Source of the DNA: Cyanomargarita calcarea GSE-NOS-MK-12-04C
GTDB taxonomy: Bacteria; Cyanobacteriota; Cyanobacteriia; Cyanobacteriales; Nostocaceae
Direction: 5' to 3'
DNA length: 64,000 bases
NCBI GenBank assembly: GCA_019359595.1
Contig: JAHHGZ010000020.1
Location: 1-64,000, forward strand
The notes beneath the pieces were generated by a model. That model did not search any database. It had not been told where the DNA came from and saw nothing but the letters and a program-made list of their open reading frames with translations. Position 1 is the stretch's first letter, and each line of letters opens with the position of its first letter. Position numbers and translations under genes: made by a program. Positions 54,715-63,877 of the stretch are shown here, in pieces.

Positions 54715-55137
54715 TTAAGTTGCTTCTGGCAAAGTGGCTTCTAGCTTGAGACAATTACCACCATTAACTTGTAACTGATATTCAACTTTATCCATCAGAC
54801 GATTCATAATTAACCAACCATAACCACCTTCTTGTTTGTCTGTGGGGCTGGGTGGAAAGTACTCAGACATATCAAAACCTTCACCCCGATCCCAAATTTC
54901 TAGAGCAATATCCCGGTTTTTGAGTTCTAACCGAATTAAAACTGGTAAATTAGCTTGTTCCTTGTGAGCGTGACGCACTACGTTTGAGTAAGCTTCGACC
55001 AAAACCAACCTTAAACGATTTGATTGTCGTGACCAATCAACCGATTCTCCCAGTTGGACTTCTAAGCATCCCAGCAGCCAGTTTTCTACGATGGTTAAAA
55101 ACTTCAAGTCACTTGGTACATGAAGCTCAGTTTTCAT
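54715..55137 (-). CDS. RsbW-like anti-sigma/ATP-binding regulator
   Basis: This 140-residue protein is a GHKL ATPase of the serine-kinase anti-sigma type. The N-box is LVLVEAYSNVVRHAHK, the G1 box is IALEIWDRGEGFD and the G2 region is EGGYGWLIMNRLMDKV. It has no histidine acceptor. It starts 3 bp after the receiver-GAF-PP2C gene on the same strand, so the two form a partner-switching pair in which the phosphatase would reverse the kinase's phosphorylation of an STAS antagonist. No STAS gene is in the window. Confidence 0.88.
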   Translation of the reverse strand: MKTELHVPSDLKFLTIVENWLLGCLEVQLGESVDWSRQSNRLRLVLVEAYSNVVRHAHKEQANLPVLIRLELKNRDIALEIWDRGEGFDMSEYFPPSPTDKQEGGYGWLIMNRLMDKVEYQLQVNGGNCLKLEATLPEAT

Positions 55138-55140
55138 TAC

Positions 55141-56766
55141 TTATAATACCTCCAACGAGAGTATAGTTTGGTCATCTTCTTGAACGAAGTTGTCTGCTTG
55201 GATGCGAGCTAGTAAATGATTTAGGCAAAGTGGTTGTGGCTCACTTTGCAATAATTTCCAAAGACCCTCCTGGTGCAACATAGTATTATCAAACCCCATC
55301 GCTTCTGTAATCCCATCACTGGCAAGTAGCAGGGTATCGTAAGGGGCGAGAGTTACATTCCCAGACTGTGCCTGCCAAAACGGCAAGATACCTAAGGGAA
55401 CGCCACGTACCTTCAAGTAATTGGGTTGTTGTGTAGCATTTCCTTCACGTGACCAAAGCAGGGGATAAATATGACCTGCATTGGCATAGGTCAGTTTCCT
55501 AGTAGTAGCGCTATAACGAGCTAAGACGAGGGTAATGAAGTAATTGTTGCTGATTAAGTCATCCGAGAGAGCATGGTTAAGATTTTGCATAACCACGTTT
55601 GGTTCTGCCGGGTTTAAGAGTGATAGCTCCCGGCGCAAAACTGAAATTGCGCTGGCCATGAACAAAGCAGCAGGAACCCCCTTGCCAGAAACGTCGCCAA
55701 CAGCTAGCCACAAATCGCCATTGGGATGAACGAAAACTTCAAAAAAATCTCCTCCAACTTCGCGAGCGGGGAAGCAGCACGCTTGTATCTTGGCGTTTTT
55801 GGACTCAGGTAGACTTTGGCGCAGGAGGTTGTTTTGGATTTGCCGTGCTACTTCCAATTCAACGCGAATTTGCTCTTGCTTTTCTTGGAGTCGTTGGTAG
55901 AGTTTTGCTTGGGAAAGAGCCAATGCAGCTTGTTCGGCAACACCTGCGATGAGTTGGATGTCTTCATCTTGCCAGGGACTTGAGCCTCCATCTTGATACA
56001 GAGCAAGAACTGCCAGCAGATGTTTCTGATAGATTAGGGGTACAACCAGTTGGTGGCAGCAGTTGCTGTCAACAGAGTCTTCGGTGATCTGATAATGACG
56101 AGTTTCCAGAACTTGCTTAATCAAAACACTGGGGTCAAAAGTGCAACAGTGGGAAGAATATTTGGGGTCTTGATAAGAGAACTCGTCTAGTGTCAGGCGA
56201 TCGCCCTCCACCGGTTTGAGCAAACAGCAAGTCGCTTCAAAAGCCTCTCCAATAGTCGCAACAATTTTTTGTAACATACTGTGATAATCGAGAGACTCTC
56301 GAATTGCAGTAGTCACGGCATTAAATAAAGATTCTCGTCGCAGGGCACGAGTTAACTCAATCGTGCGTTTTTTAACTACGCGATATGTATCAGACGCTTG
56401 CTCGACGATTGCCTTGAGTCGGTCGGGTTTCCAAGGTTTGGTAATGTATTTAAACACTTGACCGGAGTTAATCGCATCTACCAAATCTTCGACATCAGTA
56501 AAGCCAGTCAACAAAATCCGAATAGTATCCGGAAATTTGTCCACCGTGCGACTAAGAAACTCGGTGCCGTTCATCTCGGGCATTCTTTGGTCAGAAATAA
56601 TTACCGCCATCTCGCCAACTTTACTCAAGATATCGAGGGCACCACGGGCATGACTTGCTTTATATACTTGAAAATCTCGTCTAAAAGTGCGGTAGAGTAA
56701 ATCTAAGTTATCAGCTTCATCATCTACCACCATTAACTTTAGTTTGTTTTCCTCAGTCTCAGTCAT
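55141..56766 (-). CDS. receiver-GAF-PP2C phosphatase (RsbU-like)
   Basis: This 541-residue regulator has three domains. The receiver (10-125) starts KLMVVDDEADNL, with the acceptor Asp in VIISDQRMPEMNG and the KPW of the C-terminal loop. The GAF domain (about 150-300) includes CHQLVVPLIYQKHLLAVLAL. A short coiled coil links to the SpoIIE/PP2C domain (about 320-541) with REVGGDFFEVF, LAVGDVSGKGVPAALFM and LLLASDGITEAMG supplying the metal-binding Asp residues. Phosphorylation or ligand binding presumably controls dephosphorylation of an STAS partner. It is the first gene of a pair with the RsbW-like protein. Confidence 0.92.
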   Translation of the reverse strand: MTETEENKLKLMVVDDEADNLDLLYRTFRRDFQVYKASHARGALDILSKVGEMAVIISDQRMPEMNGTEFLSRTVDKFPDTIRILLTGFTDVEDLVDAINSGQVFKYITKPWKPDRLKAIVEQASDTYRVVKKRTIELTRALRRESLFNAVTTAIRESLDYHSMLQKIVATIGEAFEATCCLLKPVEGDRLTLDEFSYQDPKYSSHCCTFDPSVLIKQVLETRHYQITEDSVDSNCCHQLVVPLIYQKHLLAVLALYQDGGSSPWQDEDIQLIAGVAEQAALALSQAKLYQRLQEKQEQIRVELEVARQIQNNLLRQSLPESKNAKIQACCFPAREVGGDFFEVFVHPNGDLWLAVGDVSGKGVPAALFMASAISVLRRELSLLNPAEPNVVMQNLNHALSDDLISNNYFITLVLARYSATTRKLTYANAGHIYPLLWSREGNATQQPNYLKVRGVPLGILPFWQAQSGNVTLAPYDTLLLASDGITEAMGFDNTMLHQEGLWKLLQSEPQPLCLNHLLARIQADNFVQEDDQTILSLEVL

Positions 56767-56956
56767 ATTTGACTTTGCATTCTGTAATATTTTAAAGGCG
56801 AGATAATTCCATCTTTATCTCTGCCAATAGTTAACAAAGAATAAAACCACAATCGTCAAAGAGAAGCATTTAACTTTAAGTAAATGTTTCTCACTTTCTG
56901 GCTGCAATTTCCCTGTACTTGTGAGTGGGCAAAGCAACAAGAGCCAAAAACTAACT

Positions 56957-57670
56957 TTATCCCACCAACCCAGAACGTAAGGCACGGACAGCCGCTTGGG
57001 TACGGTCATCAGCACATAACTTGTTTAAGATATTTCGGACGTGAGTTTTCACAGTTCCGACTGTGATGTATAATCTTTCCGCGATTGTGGCATTGCTACA
57101 ACCTTCTACAATCAATTGCAACACTTCTAATTCCCTCTCCGTAAGGGTGTATGGGTCAATCGTGTTCTCATTGTCAAAAGAATCTGAGTAATGAGAGACA
57201 CCTTTTATATCCACTGTTCCCAGGGTTGGGGATGATGGATTTTCCTGTGCTTGTTGCAGGACAATCCGAGCGATCGCCGGATCGATCCAAGCGTTGCCAT
57301 TGTAAGTCACTCGGACGGCATCCAGCAAATTATCGAACTTAGTATCTTTCATACAGTACGAGTCTGCCCCTGCAGCAAAAGCAGCTAGTACTGCCTCTTT
57401 ATTATCCCGTAGTGTCAAAATTAACACTTTGGTCGAGAATTCCTCTGGAGATGCTTTCAGTTCCCGTGTCAGTTCAATTCCATCCTTATCTGGCAGACCA
57501 ATATCAACAATCGCAATGTCTGGCTGTTGCAACCGTAATAATTTCAGACCCTCAGCCGCATTGGCTGCTTCTCCTACAACTTCTATTTCATCCTTTTGCA
57601 ATAGTGCTGTGCGAATGCCCACACGTGTTAAATCGTGATCTTCAATCAAAGCGACACGAATTTTACTCAT
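56957..57670 (-). CDS. NarL/FixJ-family response regulator
   Basis: This 237-residue protein has a receiver (RVALIEDHDLTRVGIRTAL; acceptor Asp in IAIVDIGLPDKDG, about residue 56; KVLILTLRD; YCMKDT). A 40-residue linker joins it to a LuxR-type helix-turn-helix (LTERELEVLQLIVEGCSNATIAERL; VGTVKTHVRNIL). Its cognate kinase is not adjacent. It lies 190 bp upstream of the RsbU/RsbW-like pair on the same strand and may share a transcript or regulate it; this is only positional. An ATTATG start with little purine upstream suggests modest translation. Confidence 0.92.
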   Translation of the reverse strand: MSKIRVALIEDHDLTRVGIRTALLQKDEIEVVGEAANAAEGLKLLRLQQPDIAIVDIGLPDKDGIELTRELKASPEEFSTKVLILTLRDNKEAVLAAFAAGADSYCMKDTKFDNLLDAVRVTYNGNAWIDPAIARIVLQQAQENPSSPTLGTVDIKGVSHYSDSFDNENTIDPYTLTERELEVLQLIVEGCSNATIAERLYITVGTVKTHVRNILNKLCADDRTQAAVRALRSGLVG

Positions 57671-58323
57671 AATTAATTTCCGCCGATTACACTACTTAAC
57701 TATAAAATCGAGTTTACTAAAAAGTCTTAGAAGAATATGCATTTTCAAGACACCCGTATACAAAACAGGAGCGCTTTCTGAGTTGGGGAGACTCATTCAA
57801 CTTAGCAGAACTACGTAAAACGGTGTAATTTATTGTTGTCCAAGTGAGGCGATCGCATATGGGCATTACCTGCGGTCTTGGCAAATACTCCCCACGCCAG
57901 AAAGTATAAAATCAGAACTGCCTTTAATAAAGCAGAGCGATATAGCACCAGCCATTATCTAATATTTTTTGTGTGTGAATGATCCTAAACCTTTGGTATA
58001 GACTTTCCGTTAGAATAGCTTAGACTGGACGCAATTGTTGAACTCATGCAGCAAAAATCAGACTTCTTTTGCAGAATGCACTATTCAATATAGTTAGACT
58101 TTTTAAGTATGATTTAAGTAAAAATAATCTTTTCTTAACTTGACGTTAATAAAATTACGTATATTTTGATGCAATTTTAATGTTTTGTACAAGAGAAAAT
58201 ACTGATTTTTTGCCAGCGCTGTAGAATTTTTTTATTGGTAAAATTTAGGTAGATAGCATATTGATGAAATTTGATAAACTATCGTTCGACATAACATGGT
58301 GTGAGGTTAATCAACAATAGGCT
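57671..58323. other. 653-bp divergent region, AT-rich
   Basis: No gene or clear repeat is seen. It holds promoters for the NarL-type regulator (minus) and the glycosyltransferase (plus). 58130-58260 is very AT-rich. Confidence 0.35.
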
Positions 58324-59082
58324 ATGTCTAAACCGCCTAAAGCGTTTTCCGTGTTGGGGCTGCCGATTCATGTAATGAGTAACTATCCTGCCTGGTTGCT
58401 AGAACGCGTGCAGCAAAGAGTCGGAACTCATGTGGTAACGCTCAATGCAGAAATGACTATCCAAGCAGAGCGAAACCCAACCTTAGCTCAAGTGATTCAA
58501 TCAGCCGAGCTAGTGATCCCAGATGGAGCCGGGGTCGTTCTGTATTTGCAGTGGTTGTTAATGCAAAAAGTACAACGTTGTCCGGGGATTGAATTAGCAG
58601 AAACACTGTTGAGGCAAATTGGGCAATCTGGCTGTGGTGCAAAGGTATTTTTCTATGGTGGTGCTAATGGTGTGGCAGAAAAAGCCTCAGAATATTGGCT
58701 AAATCAAATGTCCAATTTGAGCATAGCAGGTACGCACTCTGGTTTTCATTCCCCAGAAGAAGAAGAAAAATTGCGACAAAATCTTGCCCAGCTACAGCCA
58801 GAAGTAATTTTTGTCGGTTTGGGAGTGCCACGCCAAGAATTGTGGATTGCCCAAAACCGCAATTTATGTCCCCAAGCGATTTGGGTAGGCGTTGGTGGTA
58901 GTTTAGATATCTGGTCGGGGACGAAAACTCGTGCCCCAGCGTGGTTGGGAAATAATAATTTGGAATGGCTGTATCGGCTCTATCAAGAACCTTGGCGCTG
59001 GCGGCGGATGTTGGCTTTACCCGAGTTTGCTCTCAAAGCCGTGGTGTATCGGTTAACTGCAAGGGGAGGAGTTAGTTGTTAG
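58324..59082 (+). CDS. WecG/TagA/CpsF-family glycosyltransferase
   Basis: This 252-residue GT26 enzyme has LNAEMTIQAERNP (residues 40-52), VIPDGAGVVLYL (65-76, with the catalytic Asp), the RCPGIELAETLL block and VIFVGLGVPRQELWIAQN (about 160-177), then VGVGGSLDIWSG and the C-terminal APAWLGNNNLEWLYRLYQEPWRW (split by motif). It transfers an N-acetylhexosamine-type sugar (ManNAc/ManNAcA in known members) to a polyprenyl-linked acceptor for cell-envelope polysaccharide. There is no neighbouring polysaccharide cluster. An inverted heptamer tract follows the stop. Confidence 0.93.
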   Translation: MSKPPKAFSVLGLPIHVMSNYPAWLLERVQQRVGTHVVTLNAEMTIQAERNPTLAQVIQSAELVIPDGAGVVLYLQWLLMQKVQRCPGIELAETLLRQIGQSGCGAKVFFYGGANGVAEKASEYWLNQMSNLSIAGTHSGFHSPEEEEKLRQNLAQLQPEVIFVGLGVPRQELWIAQNRNLCPQAIWVGVGGSLDIWSGTKTRAPAWLGNNNLEWLYRLYQEPWRWRRMLALPEFALKAVVYRLTARGGVSC

Positions 59083-59190
59083 GCGTTAGTGGTTAGTTGT
59101 TAGTGGTTAGTGGTTAGTGGTTAGTGGTTTACAACTAACAACCAATAACCAACAACCAACAACCAACAACTAACAACCAACAACTAACTC
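59083..59190. repeat. long inverted heptamer tract (GTTAGTG / CAACTAA)
   Basis: The plus strand first reads GTTAGTGGTTAGTTGTTAGTG-like units and then CAACTAACAACCAATAACC-like units, so the two halves can fold on each other. It begins 1 bp after the glycosyltransferase stop and may end that transcript. The remainder to ftsE (59191-59292) is plain AT-rich DNA. Confidence 0.75.
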
Positions 59191-59292
59191 CCGAATTTTT
59201 ATTGATGGATTTGAGATTCCCATGCTCTGCTTGGGAATCATTATTTTGTAGCGAATTACAAATATAAAACCTCAACTCCTAACAATACAGCA

Positions 59293-60042
59293 ATGCCAGT
59301 ATTAACAAATACACAAACTACTGATAAGCCTGTTGAACTCCAAGAAGGCTGCAGCCAACAGCCGAATGAGAGTGGGTCTCTGATGGTGCAACTGCGCTCT
59401 GTGACAAAAACTTATACCAACGGTATAGATGGGTTGTTGGATGTGAACTTGGAAATCAAGAAGAAGGATTTTTTGTTTATTACAGGGCATAGTGGTTCTG
59501 GTAAATCTACGCTTTTGAAGCTACTGTATGGCGAAGAGTTACCAACGAAGGGAGAAGTAATTGTAGATGAATTGAATGTGGCTACTTTGCGCGGCGATCG
59601 CTTGTCCTTATTACGGCGACGTATTGGCATTATTTTCCAAGACTATAAATTGATTCCCCAACGGACGGTGGCGGAAAATGTGATTTTGGTTTTGCAAGCT
59701 CAAGGCTATACTCGTAAGGAAATCCAACGCCGTTTGGAACCAACTTTGAAACTAGTAGGCTTGCTAACCAAAGCTGACTGCTTTCCCGATCAACTTTCTG
59801 GGGGAGAGCAACAACGGGTAAGTATTGCGCGGGCGATCGTAGCAACACCACCGCTAATTTTGGCGGATGAACCAACTGGAAACCTTGATCCAGATAATTC
59901 TTGGCAAGTAATGCAAATTCTCCAAAAATTAAACAAATTCGGAGCAACAGTAATTGTTACCACTCACGATGAACAACTGGTTAGGCGTTGCAATCATCCA
60001 GTGGTACAAGTCCGCAACGGAATATTACATCGGAAAGATTAA
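59293..60042 (+). CDS. ftsE: FtsE-type cell-division ATPase
   Basis: This 249-residue ATPase has a 30-residue leader, then [24 protein letters not shown]. Walker A is [17 protein letters not shown]-loop [11 protein letters not shown], signature [15 protein letters not shown], Walker [14 protein letters not shown] and H-loop VTTHDEQLV. The [13 protein letters not shown]-like P-loop and the FQDYKLL loop are typical of FtsE, which with FtsX activates septal murein hydrolases. No ftsX follows; the next segment is a miniature element and an opposite-strand gene. The 30-residue N-terminal extension is longer than in enterobacteria and is shared by cyanobacterial FtsE. Confidence 0.9.
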   Translation: MPVLTNTQTTDKPVELQEGCSQQPNESGSLMVQLRSVTKTYTNGIDGLLDVNLEIKKKDFLFITGHSGSGKSTLLKLLYGEELPTKGEVIVDELNVATLRGDRLSLLRRRIGIIFQDYKLIPQRTVAENVILVLQAQGYTRKEIQRRLEPTLKLVGLLTKADCFPDQLSGGEQQRVSIARAIVATPPLILADEPTGNLDPDNSWQVMQILQKLNKFGATVIVTTHDEQLVRRCNHPVVQVRNGILHRKD

Positions 60043-60114
60043 TTTTTTGAACGCCAAATGCCCCAAGTCGGGAAACCCGCTCACAGCACTGGCTCTTTGT
60101 TAACCGTCAACCAC

Positions 60115-60350
60115 TAATACCAAATATTATGAAGATGCGCCTAATTAGCCCACCTTTCTGTGGGCTACCTGCGGTAAGCGAAGCGCCTATGTACCCCTTT
60201 GCTAATCGCAAGCAACGTATAGCCTTTGCCAGTGCGTTGGGCGGCTTGGCCGACTTGTTCGCGTAGCGTCTCCTTATTGAGAAGCACCTGGCGTGCACCC
60301 TTCTAGGGTGTGGGTGAATAAAGCGCAACCTCATACAGAATTGGTATAAG
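60115..60350. repeat. 236-bp miniature element, TAATACC...GGTATAA ends
   Basis: The left end TAATACCAAATATTATGAAG (ATGCGC next) and the right end GCGCAACCTCATACAGAATTGGTATAA are imperfect inverted repeats of the family found at 49631-50090. The interior has GGTAAGCGAAGCGCC and CTTGGCCG...GCGTAGCG hairpins and no gene. It lies between ftsE and the convergent membrane-protein gene. The right 40 bp are shared with 44585-44629. Confidence 0.75.
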
Positions 60351-60417
60351 AGTATTCCAATTAAAAAAATATCCAAAATAAATCTCCTAGGATGATTTAT
60401 TTTTTGGATTACTCTGA

Positions 60418-61182
60418 CTAATAAACCTTGTGCTTGGATGAAGCTGAAACAGGTATAAAAGGTATTCCAGTATTAGGAGAAAGTTGTTGCAGCCGCTCCA
60501 ATGCTTGCAAACTCTCAAAACCAGCTTCCCTAACTATTGCTTCCTCCTCCCGACTTAATAGAAGTCGCAAGCAGTCAACGACATTTTGACGTACAGCAGA
60601 GTCAAATCCCTTGCGAGGGACTAATTTTGCTAGCTGCCGTACAGCAATTAAGCGTTTTAGGGGGTCTTTATCTGTTAAGAAGACCAATAATTGATCCAAT
60701 TGGTCTTCTTCTTTACTTCCGTAAAACTGGATGATTTGCCAAACCAACAAGATTAAAGTCAACAGTGTCCCCAAACCTTGGACAATAGTACCAGCCGCAA
60801 TCCAAGGGTTGCTGGAGTTAACCCAAATGGCTGCCGTCATATAAGTACTAAGGCAAGCTACAGATCCACTGCCGACCGAAGCAGCTAAACGACTATTTGG
60901 ACTATTTAACAACTCATGAATTTTAGACCAGCGTCCTTGCCAGTCCCAGCGATGCATTGAATAAACTAAGACCATTACCCCAACCCCAACCAGAAGTGCT
61001 AATAGCAGCTTCCAGTTCCACAACAGCATAGCAACAACAATTGTCAGGAACCCTAAGTAACCTCCCGGTCCTCGGAAGCGTTGTACAGTTCGCTGCTTTT
61101 GGCTTTTAGTCTTGAACTGTGGAAGCGTCCAGTTGGGTATCTGGTTGATTAATTGCTGCCAAGAAGACGAAGCCTGTACCAC
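60418..61182 (-). CDS. membrane protein with C-terminal helical repeat domain
   Basis: This 254-residue protein has a basic N-terminus and a hydrophobic pair of helices (GFLTIVVAMLLWNWKLLLALLVGVGVMVLVY, about 45-75). Two more follow at about 105-150 (ACLSTYMTAAIWVNSS; IAAGTIVQGLGTLLTLILLVWQIIQF). The last 90 residues are helical with KRLIAVRQLAKLV and AIVREAGFESLQALERL, resembling HEAT/armadillo repeats. Widely conserved in cyanobacteria with unknown function, as far as I know. It is convergent with the ftsE side and monocistronic. Confidence 0.72.
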   Translation of the reverse strand: MVQASSSWQQLINQIPNWTLPQFKTKSQKQRTVQRFRGPGGYLGFLTIVVAMLLWNWKLLLALLVGVGVMVLVYSMHRWDWQGRWSKIHELLNSPNSRLAASVGSGSVACLSTYMTAAIWVNSSNPWIAAGTIVQGLGTLLTLILLVWQIIQFYGSKEEDQLDQLLVFLTDKDPLKRLIAVRQLAKLVPRKGFDSAVRQNVVDCLRLLLSREEEAIVREAGFESLQALERLQQLSPNTGIPFIPVSASSKHKVY

Positions 61183-61375
61183 GGTGCTTACCTACTTGAT
61201 TACAAGATTGACTAAAATTTTAAGTATAAAGTACGTACGCACAAAAGCGTTCCCAAAGGATAGCATGAAAAATTTGACTTAGTGGTTCGCTTGTTTAATT
61301 CCAAACGATAGAGCGCGGAACTAGTTACGCATTGCCCCCAGTATTGTGACTCCAGTCGTCTATGAGTGAGATTTT

Positions 61376-61966
61376 TTACATTAAGCAAAAACTAAAGTCA
61401 TCGACGGTGAATTGACCATCAAAGGCGCAGAACGTAACGCGATGAATTTCATTCGCTCTTACAGATAATAATACATTCGGAGGTTCAACGGAGTCAGAAT
61501 TGGCAAGATTAGCTGCTGGTAATATTGTTTTTGCCACCAGTTGGCGATCGCGATCGTATGCTGAAAGTACTAGAGGCTGAGAACTAGTCACAAAAGCATC
61601 CACTATTGCAACCGGATTCACAAAAGTCGCTTCTAACAATCCGCTTTTGGGCGATCCCATTAATACTACCAAACCTGAGTGAGGGGGAAATGCTGGATTC
61701 GAGGGCTGTATCGCTATGCAATTGTTAAAAATTACACCCCAGCTTTCATATTGGCGCTCCACTGTTTCAAAACATTTCAAATCTTCCAATTTTAAATAAA
61801 CACACTTGGGTACACTTTCCATATCGGCATCAATGCCCCAAGGTGTTTGAATCCGCGATACTGGATCTACATTAAAGTCGTCAAGTGCAAGTTTACGATC
61901 TTCAAACCTTGCCACTCTATTTGATTGAAGACTAGCCTGCTTTACCATGACACCACGCTTTACCAT
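61376..61966 (-). CDS. hypothetical beta-sandwich-like protein
   Basis: This 196-residue protein has no signal peptide or membrane segment. The central part (about 55-190) alternates hydrophobic strands: WGVIFNNCIAIQPSNPAFPPHSGLVVLMGSP, FVNPVAIVDAFVTSSQPLVLSAYDRD, and VTFCAFDGQFTVDDFSF at the end. The closing phrase, in which an Asp-containing strand leads to DDFSF, is typical of jelly-roll domains seen in PEP-CTERM or DUF642-like proteins, but no sorting signal is present. The start could be any of three Met codons in the first 8 residues (MVKRGVMVK). Function is unknown. Confidence 0.6.
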   Translation of the reverse strand: MVKRGVMVKQASLQSNRVARFEDRKLALDDFNVDPVSRIQTPWGIDADMESVPKCVYLKLEDLKCFETVERQYESWGVIFNNCIAIQPSNPAFPPHSGLVVLMGSPKSGLLEATFVNPVAIVDAFVTSSQPLVLSAYDRDRQLVAKTILPAANLANSDSVEPPNVLLSVRANEIHRVTFCAFDGQFTVDDFSFCLM

Positions 61967-62505
61967 TACCTAGAAAAAAATCATATTGTTAATTACATCG
62001 ACAGCTATTATTTCTACATAAAAAACTACAGTTGTTAGCTAATCAAAGGATAGCGTTTCGACTATTCTTGAGACTTATAACTGTCGGTAATGTTTCTGAT
62101 AGATTATCATAAAAATGCTCTACGGTTACTCACCCAAAGTTATAGACGCTACCAAGTAAACTCCTGGAAAAGCAGTAGATTCAAGCAATTTAATCTTTTT
62201 GGGGTGAAAAAAAATCACCAAATCTTTACAAGTATTACCGTGGTTTTACATCTACTTAATCTTAGAGTCGGGAGATAGGTAGTAATTTTACTCTGTGGAA
62301 GCAAAAGACGCCGCTACACATAGTCGCTTTCAAAATTGCTGGTTGGCATCCATCGCCCTCAATATGTATTTGGTAATTTAATACTGGCGATTCAGGTACT
62401 AAAAATAGAAAACAGTTTAAACTCACAAGTAAATGCACTTGGGTGAAACTACTCTTGCCCACGTCCAGTAATTACAACAGCTAACAGAAAATACAGAAAA
62501 TATTT
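61967..62505. other. 539-bp region without a convincing gene
   Basis: Short frames exist on both strands (for instance a 66-codon GTG-start frame, minus strand, 62262-62462), but none has a ribosome site or recognisable motif. The stretch probably contains the promoters of the flanking divergent genes. Confidence 0.35.
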
Positions 62506-63402
62506 ATGTTTCAACCACTGGGATTTGATCAACACTCCGTGATTACCTCACTAGGTACGACAATTTATTATACAGCCAATCAGTTACCTTGGCAGGATGA
62601 AACGAGTATTAGTACAGAAAAAGAAACTTTGGTGTTTCTGCACGGCTTTGGCGGCGGTTCTTCTGCTTATGAGTGGTCAAAAGTTTATCCAGCATTTGCC
62701 AGTGAATATCGCATTCTGGCACCGGACTTAATCGGCTGGGGTAGATCGGAGCATCCCGCACGCAACTACCAGATTGACGATTATCTCACGACAATTCGGG
62801 AATTTTTGGTTTCTACTTGCACGAATAGTGTGACAGTTATTGCTTCTTCCTTGACTGCTGCATTTACAATCCGGCTGGCGGTGGCTTATCCAGAATTGTT
62901 CAAGTCTTTAATTCTCACGACACCTGCCGGACTTTCTGATTTTGGCGAAGACTACTCAAAAAGCTTGTTTGCCCAAATAGTCAGCGTTCCCGTCGTTGAC
63001 CGTTTGCTATATAGTACGGGGATTGCTACCAGTGGCGGTATTCGCAATTTTTTAGAGCAACGTCAATTTGCTCAAAAAAATCGAGTGTATGAAGAAATTG
63101 TCGAGGCCTACTTAGAATCGGCACTACAGCCCAATGCTGAATATGCGGCGTTATCTTTTGTACGCGGTGACTTGTGCTTTGATCTATCGCTTTATATTCC
63201 ACAGTTGACTACCCCCACCGCGATTATTTGGGGACAAAAATCTCAATTCACCAGACCAGAAATTGGTCGGCGCTTTGCTCAAATGAATCCACAAGCAATC
63301 AAATTTTTTCAACAGTTAGAAGACACTGGATTAACTCCCCAATTGGAATTACCTGCAGTCACAATTGGTTTAATTCGACGATTTTTAACTTTGCTTAATT
63401 AG
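62506..63402 (+). CDS. alpha/beta-fold hydrolase
   Basis: This 298-residue protein has the alpha/beta-hydrolase core. The oxyanion loop is LVFLHGFGGGSSAYEWSKV, followed by LAPDLIGWGRSEHP. The nucleophile elbow is VIASSLTAAFTIRLA, where ASSLTA replaces the usual GxSxG. LILTTPAGLSDF and TAIIWGQKSQFTRPE follow. A late His is not obvious in the usual loop: QQLEDTGLTPQLELP stands where a His-containing segment is expected. The substrate is unknown. With small flanking residues (Ala) the elbow is still possible, but activity may be altered. Confidence 0.83.
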   Translation: MFQPLGFDQHSVITSLGTTIYYTANQLPWQDETSISTEKETLVFLHGFGGGSSAYEWSKVYPAFASEYRILAPDLIGWGRSEHPARNYQIDDYLTTIREFLVSTCTNSVTVIASSLTAAFTIRLAVAYPELFKSLILTTPAGLSDFGEDYSKSLFAQIVSVPVVDRLLYSTGIATSGGIRNFLEQRQFAQKNRVYEEIVEAYLESALQPNAEYAALSFVRGDLCFDLSLYIPQLTTPTAIIWGQKSQFTRPEIGRRFAQMNPQAIKFFQQLEDTGLTPQLELPAVTIGLIRRFLTLLN

Positions 63403-63568
63403 TTGATTGTTACAAGCCCCCTAAATCCACGCCACATGCTACAAGTCGGCAGACCCAAGAAACGCAGTGGCTCCCCAATTATGTTCAACTTTGAATTTTC
63501 TTCTCCCCCCAGAATTGGGGGGCAGGGGGGCTTCATCCAGGCACCGTCAACAACGAGCAATCTTATAC

Positions 63569-63877
63569 TTACTTTTTATAGCGAGAATTTGTAACCACTA
63601 GCTCAAACTCCCATCCTGGAAGCTTTTCTACTGATTCACTAATCCGGCGGATATCCTGAGAACCATTCAAACTTAGAGTTTCTCGTGTCCGAACTTCAGC
63701 AGCAACAACCTGATTACCATTCACAGCGATCAAGCCAAGGGAACAGTTGGCAAGAGTCGGAGGTAATTTTTCTGGAGATGGATAAACCGTTACAGAATAT
63801 CCTTTGTCACGGTACTCTCTGGCAAGCTTTAACAGCCGTCGATGTTCTAGCGGAGTTTGATTTTCCTGATAGCTCAT
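63569..63877 (-). CDS. small restriction-endonuclease-fold protein (AHJR-like), possibly inactive
   Basis: This 102-residue protein reads HRRLLKLAREYRDKGYSVTVYPSPEKLP, then CSLGLIAVNGNQVVAAEVRTRETL and a helical end with WEFELVVTNSR. The order helix, strand, (D)LIA, ExK, strand matches the compact REase_AHJR-like nuclease fold. The catalytic Asp expected before LIA is Gly here (SLGLIA), and the ExK lysine is Arg (AEVRT). I infer a degenerate or repurposed member. In other cyanobacteria such genes pair with a second small gene (HEPN-type). The upstream side leaves the window, so the partner cannot be seen. Confidence 0.55.
   Translation of the reverse strand: MSYQENQTPLEHRRLLKLAREYRDKGYSVTVYPSPEKLPPTLANCSLGLIAVNGNQVVAAEVRTRETLSLNGSQDIRRISESVEKLPGWEFELVVTNSRYKK

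Noticed and set aside
62262-62462. 66-codon frame on the minus strand
   Set aside because: GTG start without a ribosome site and no recognisable family; left as non-coding.
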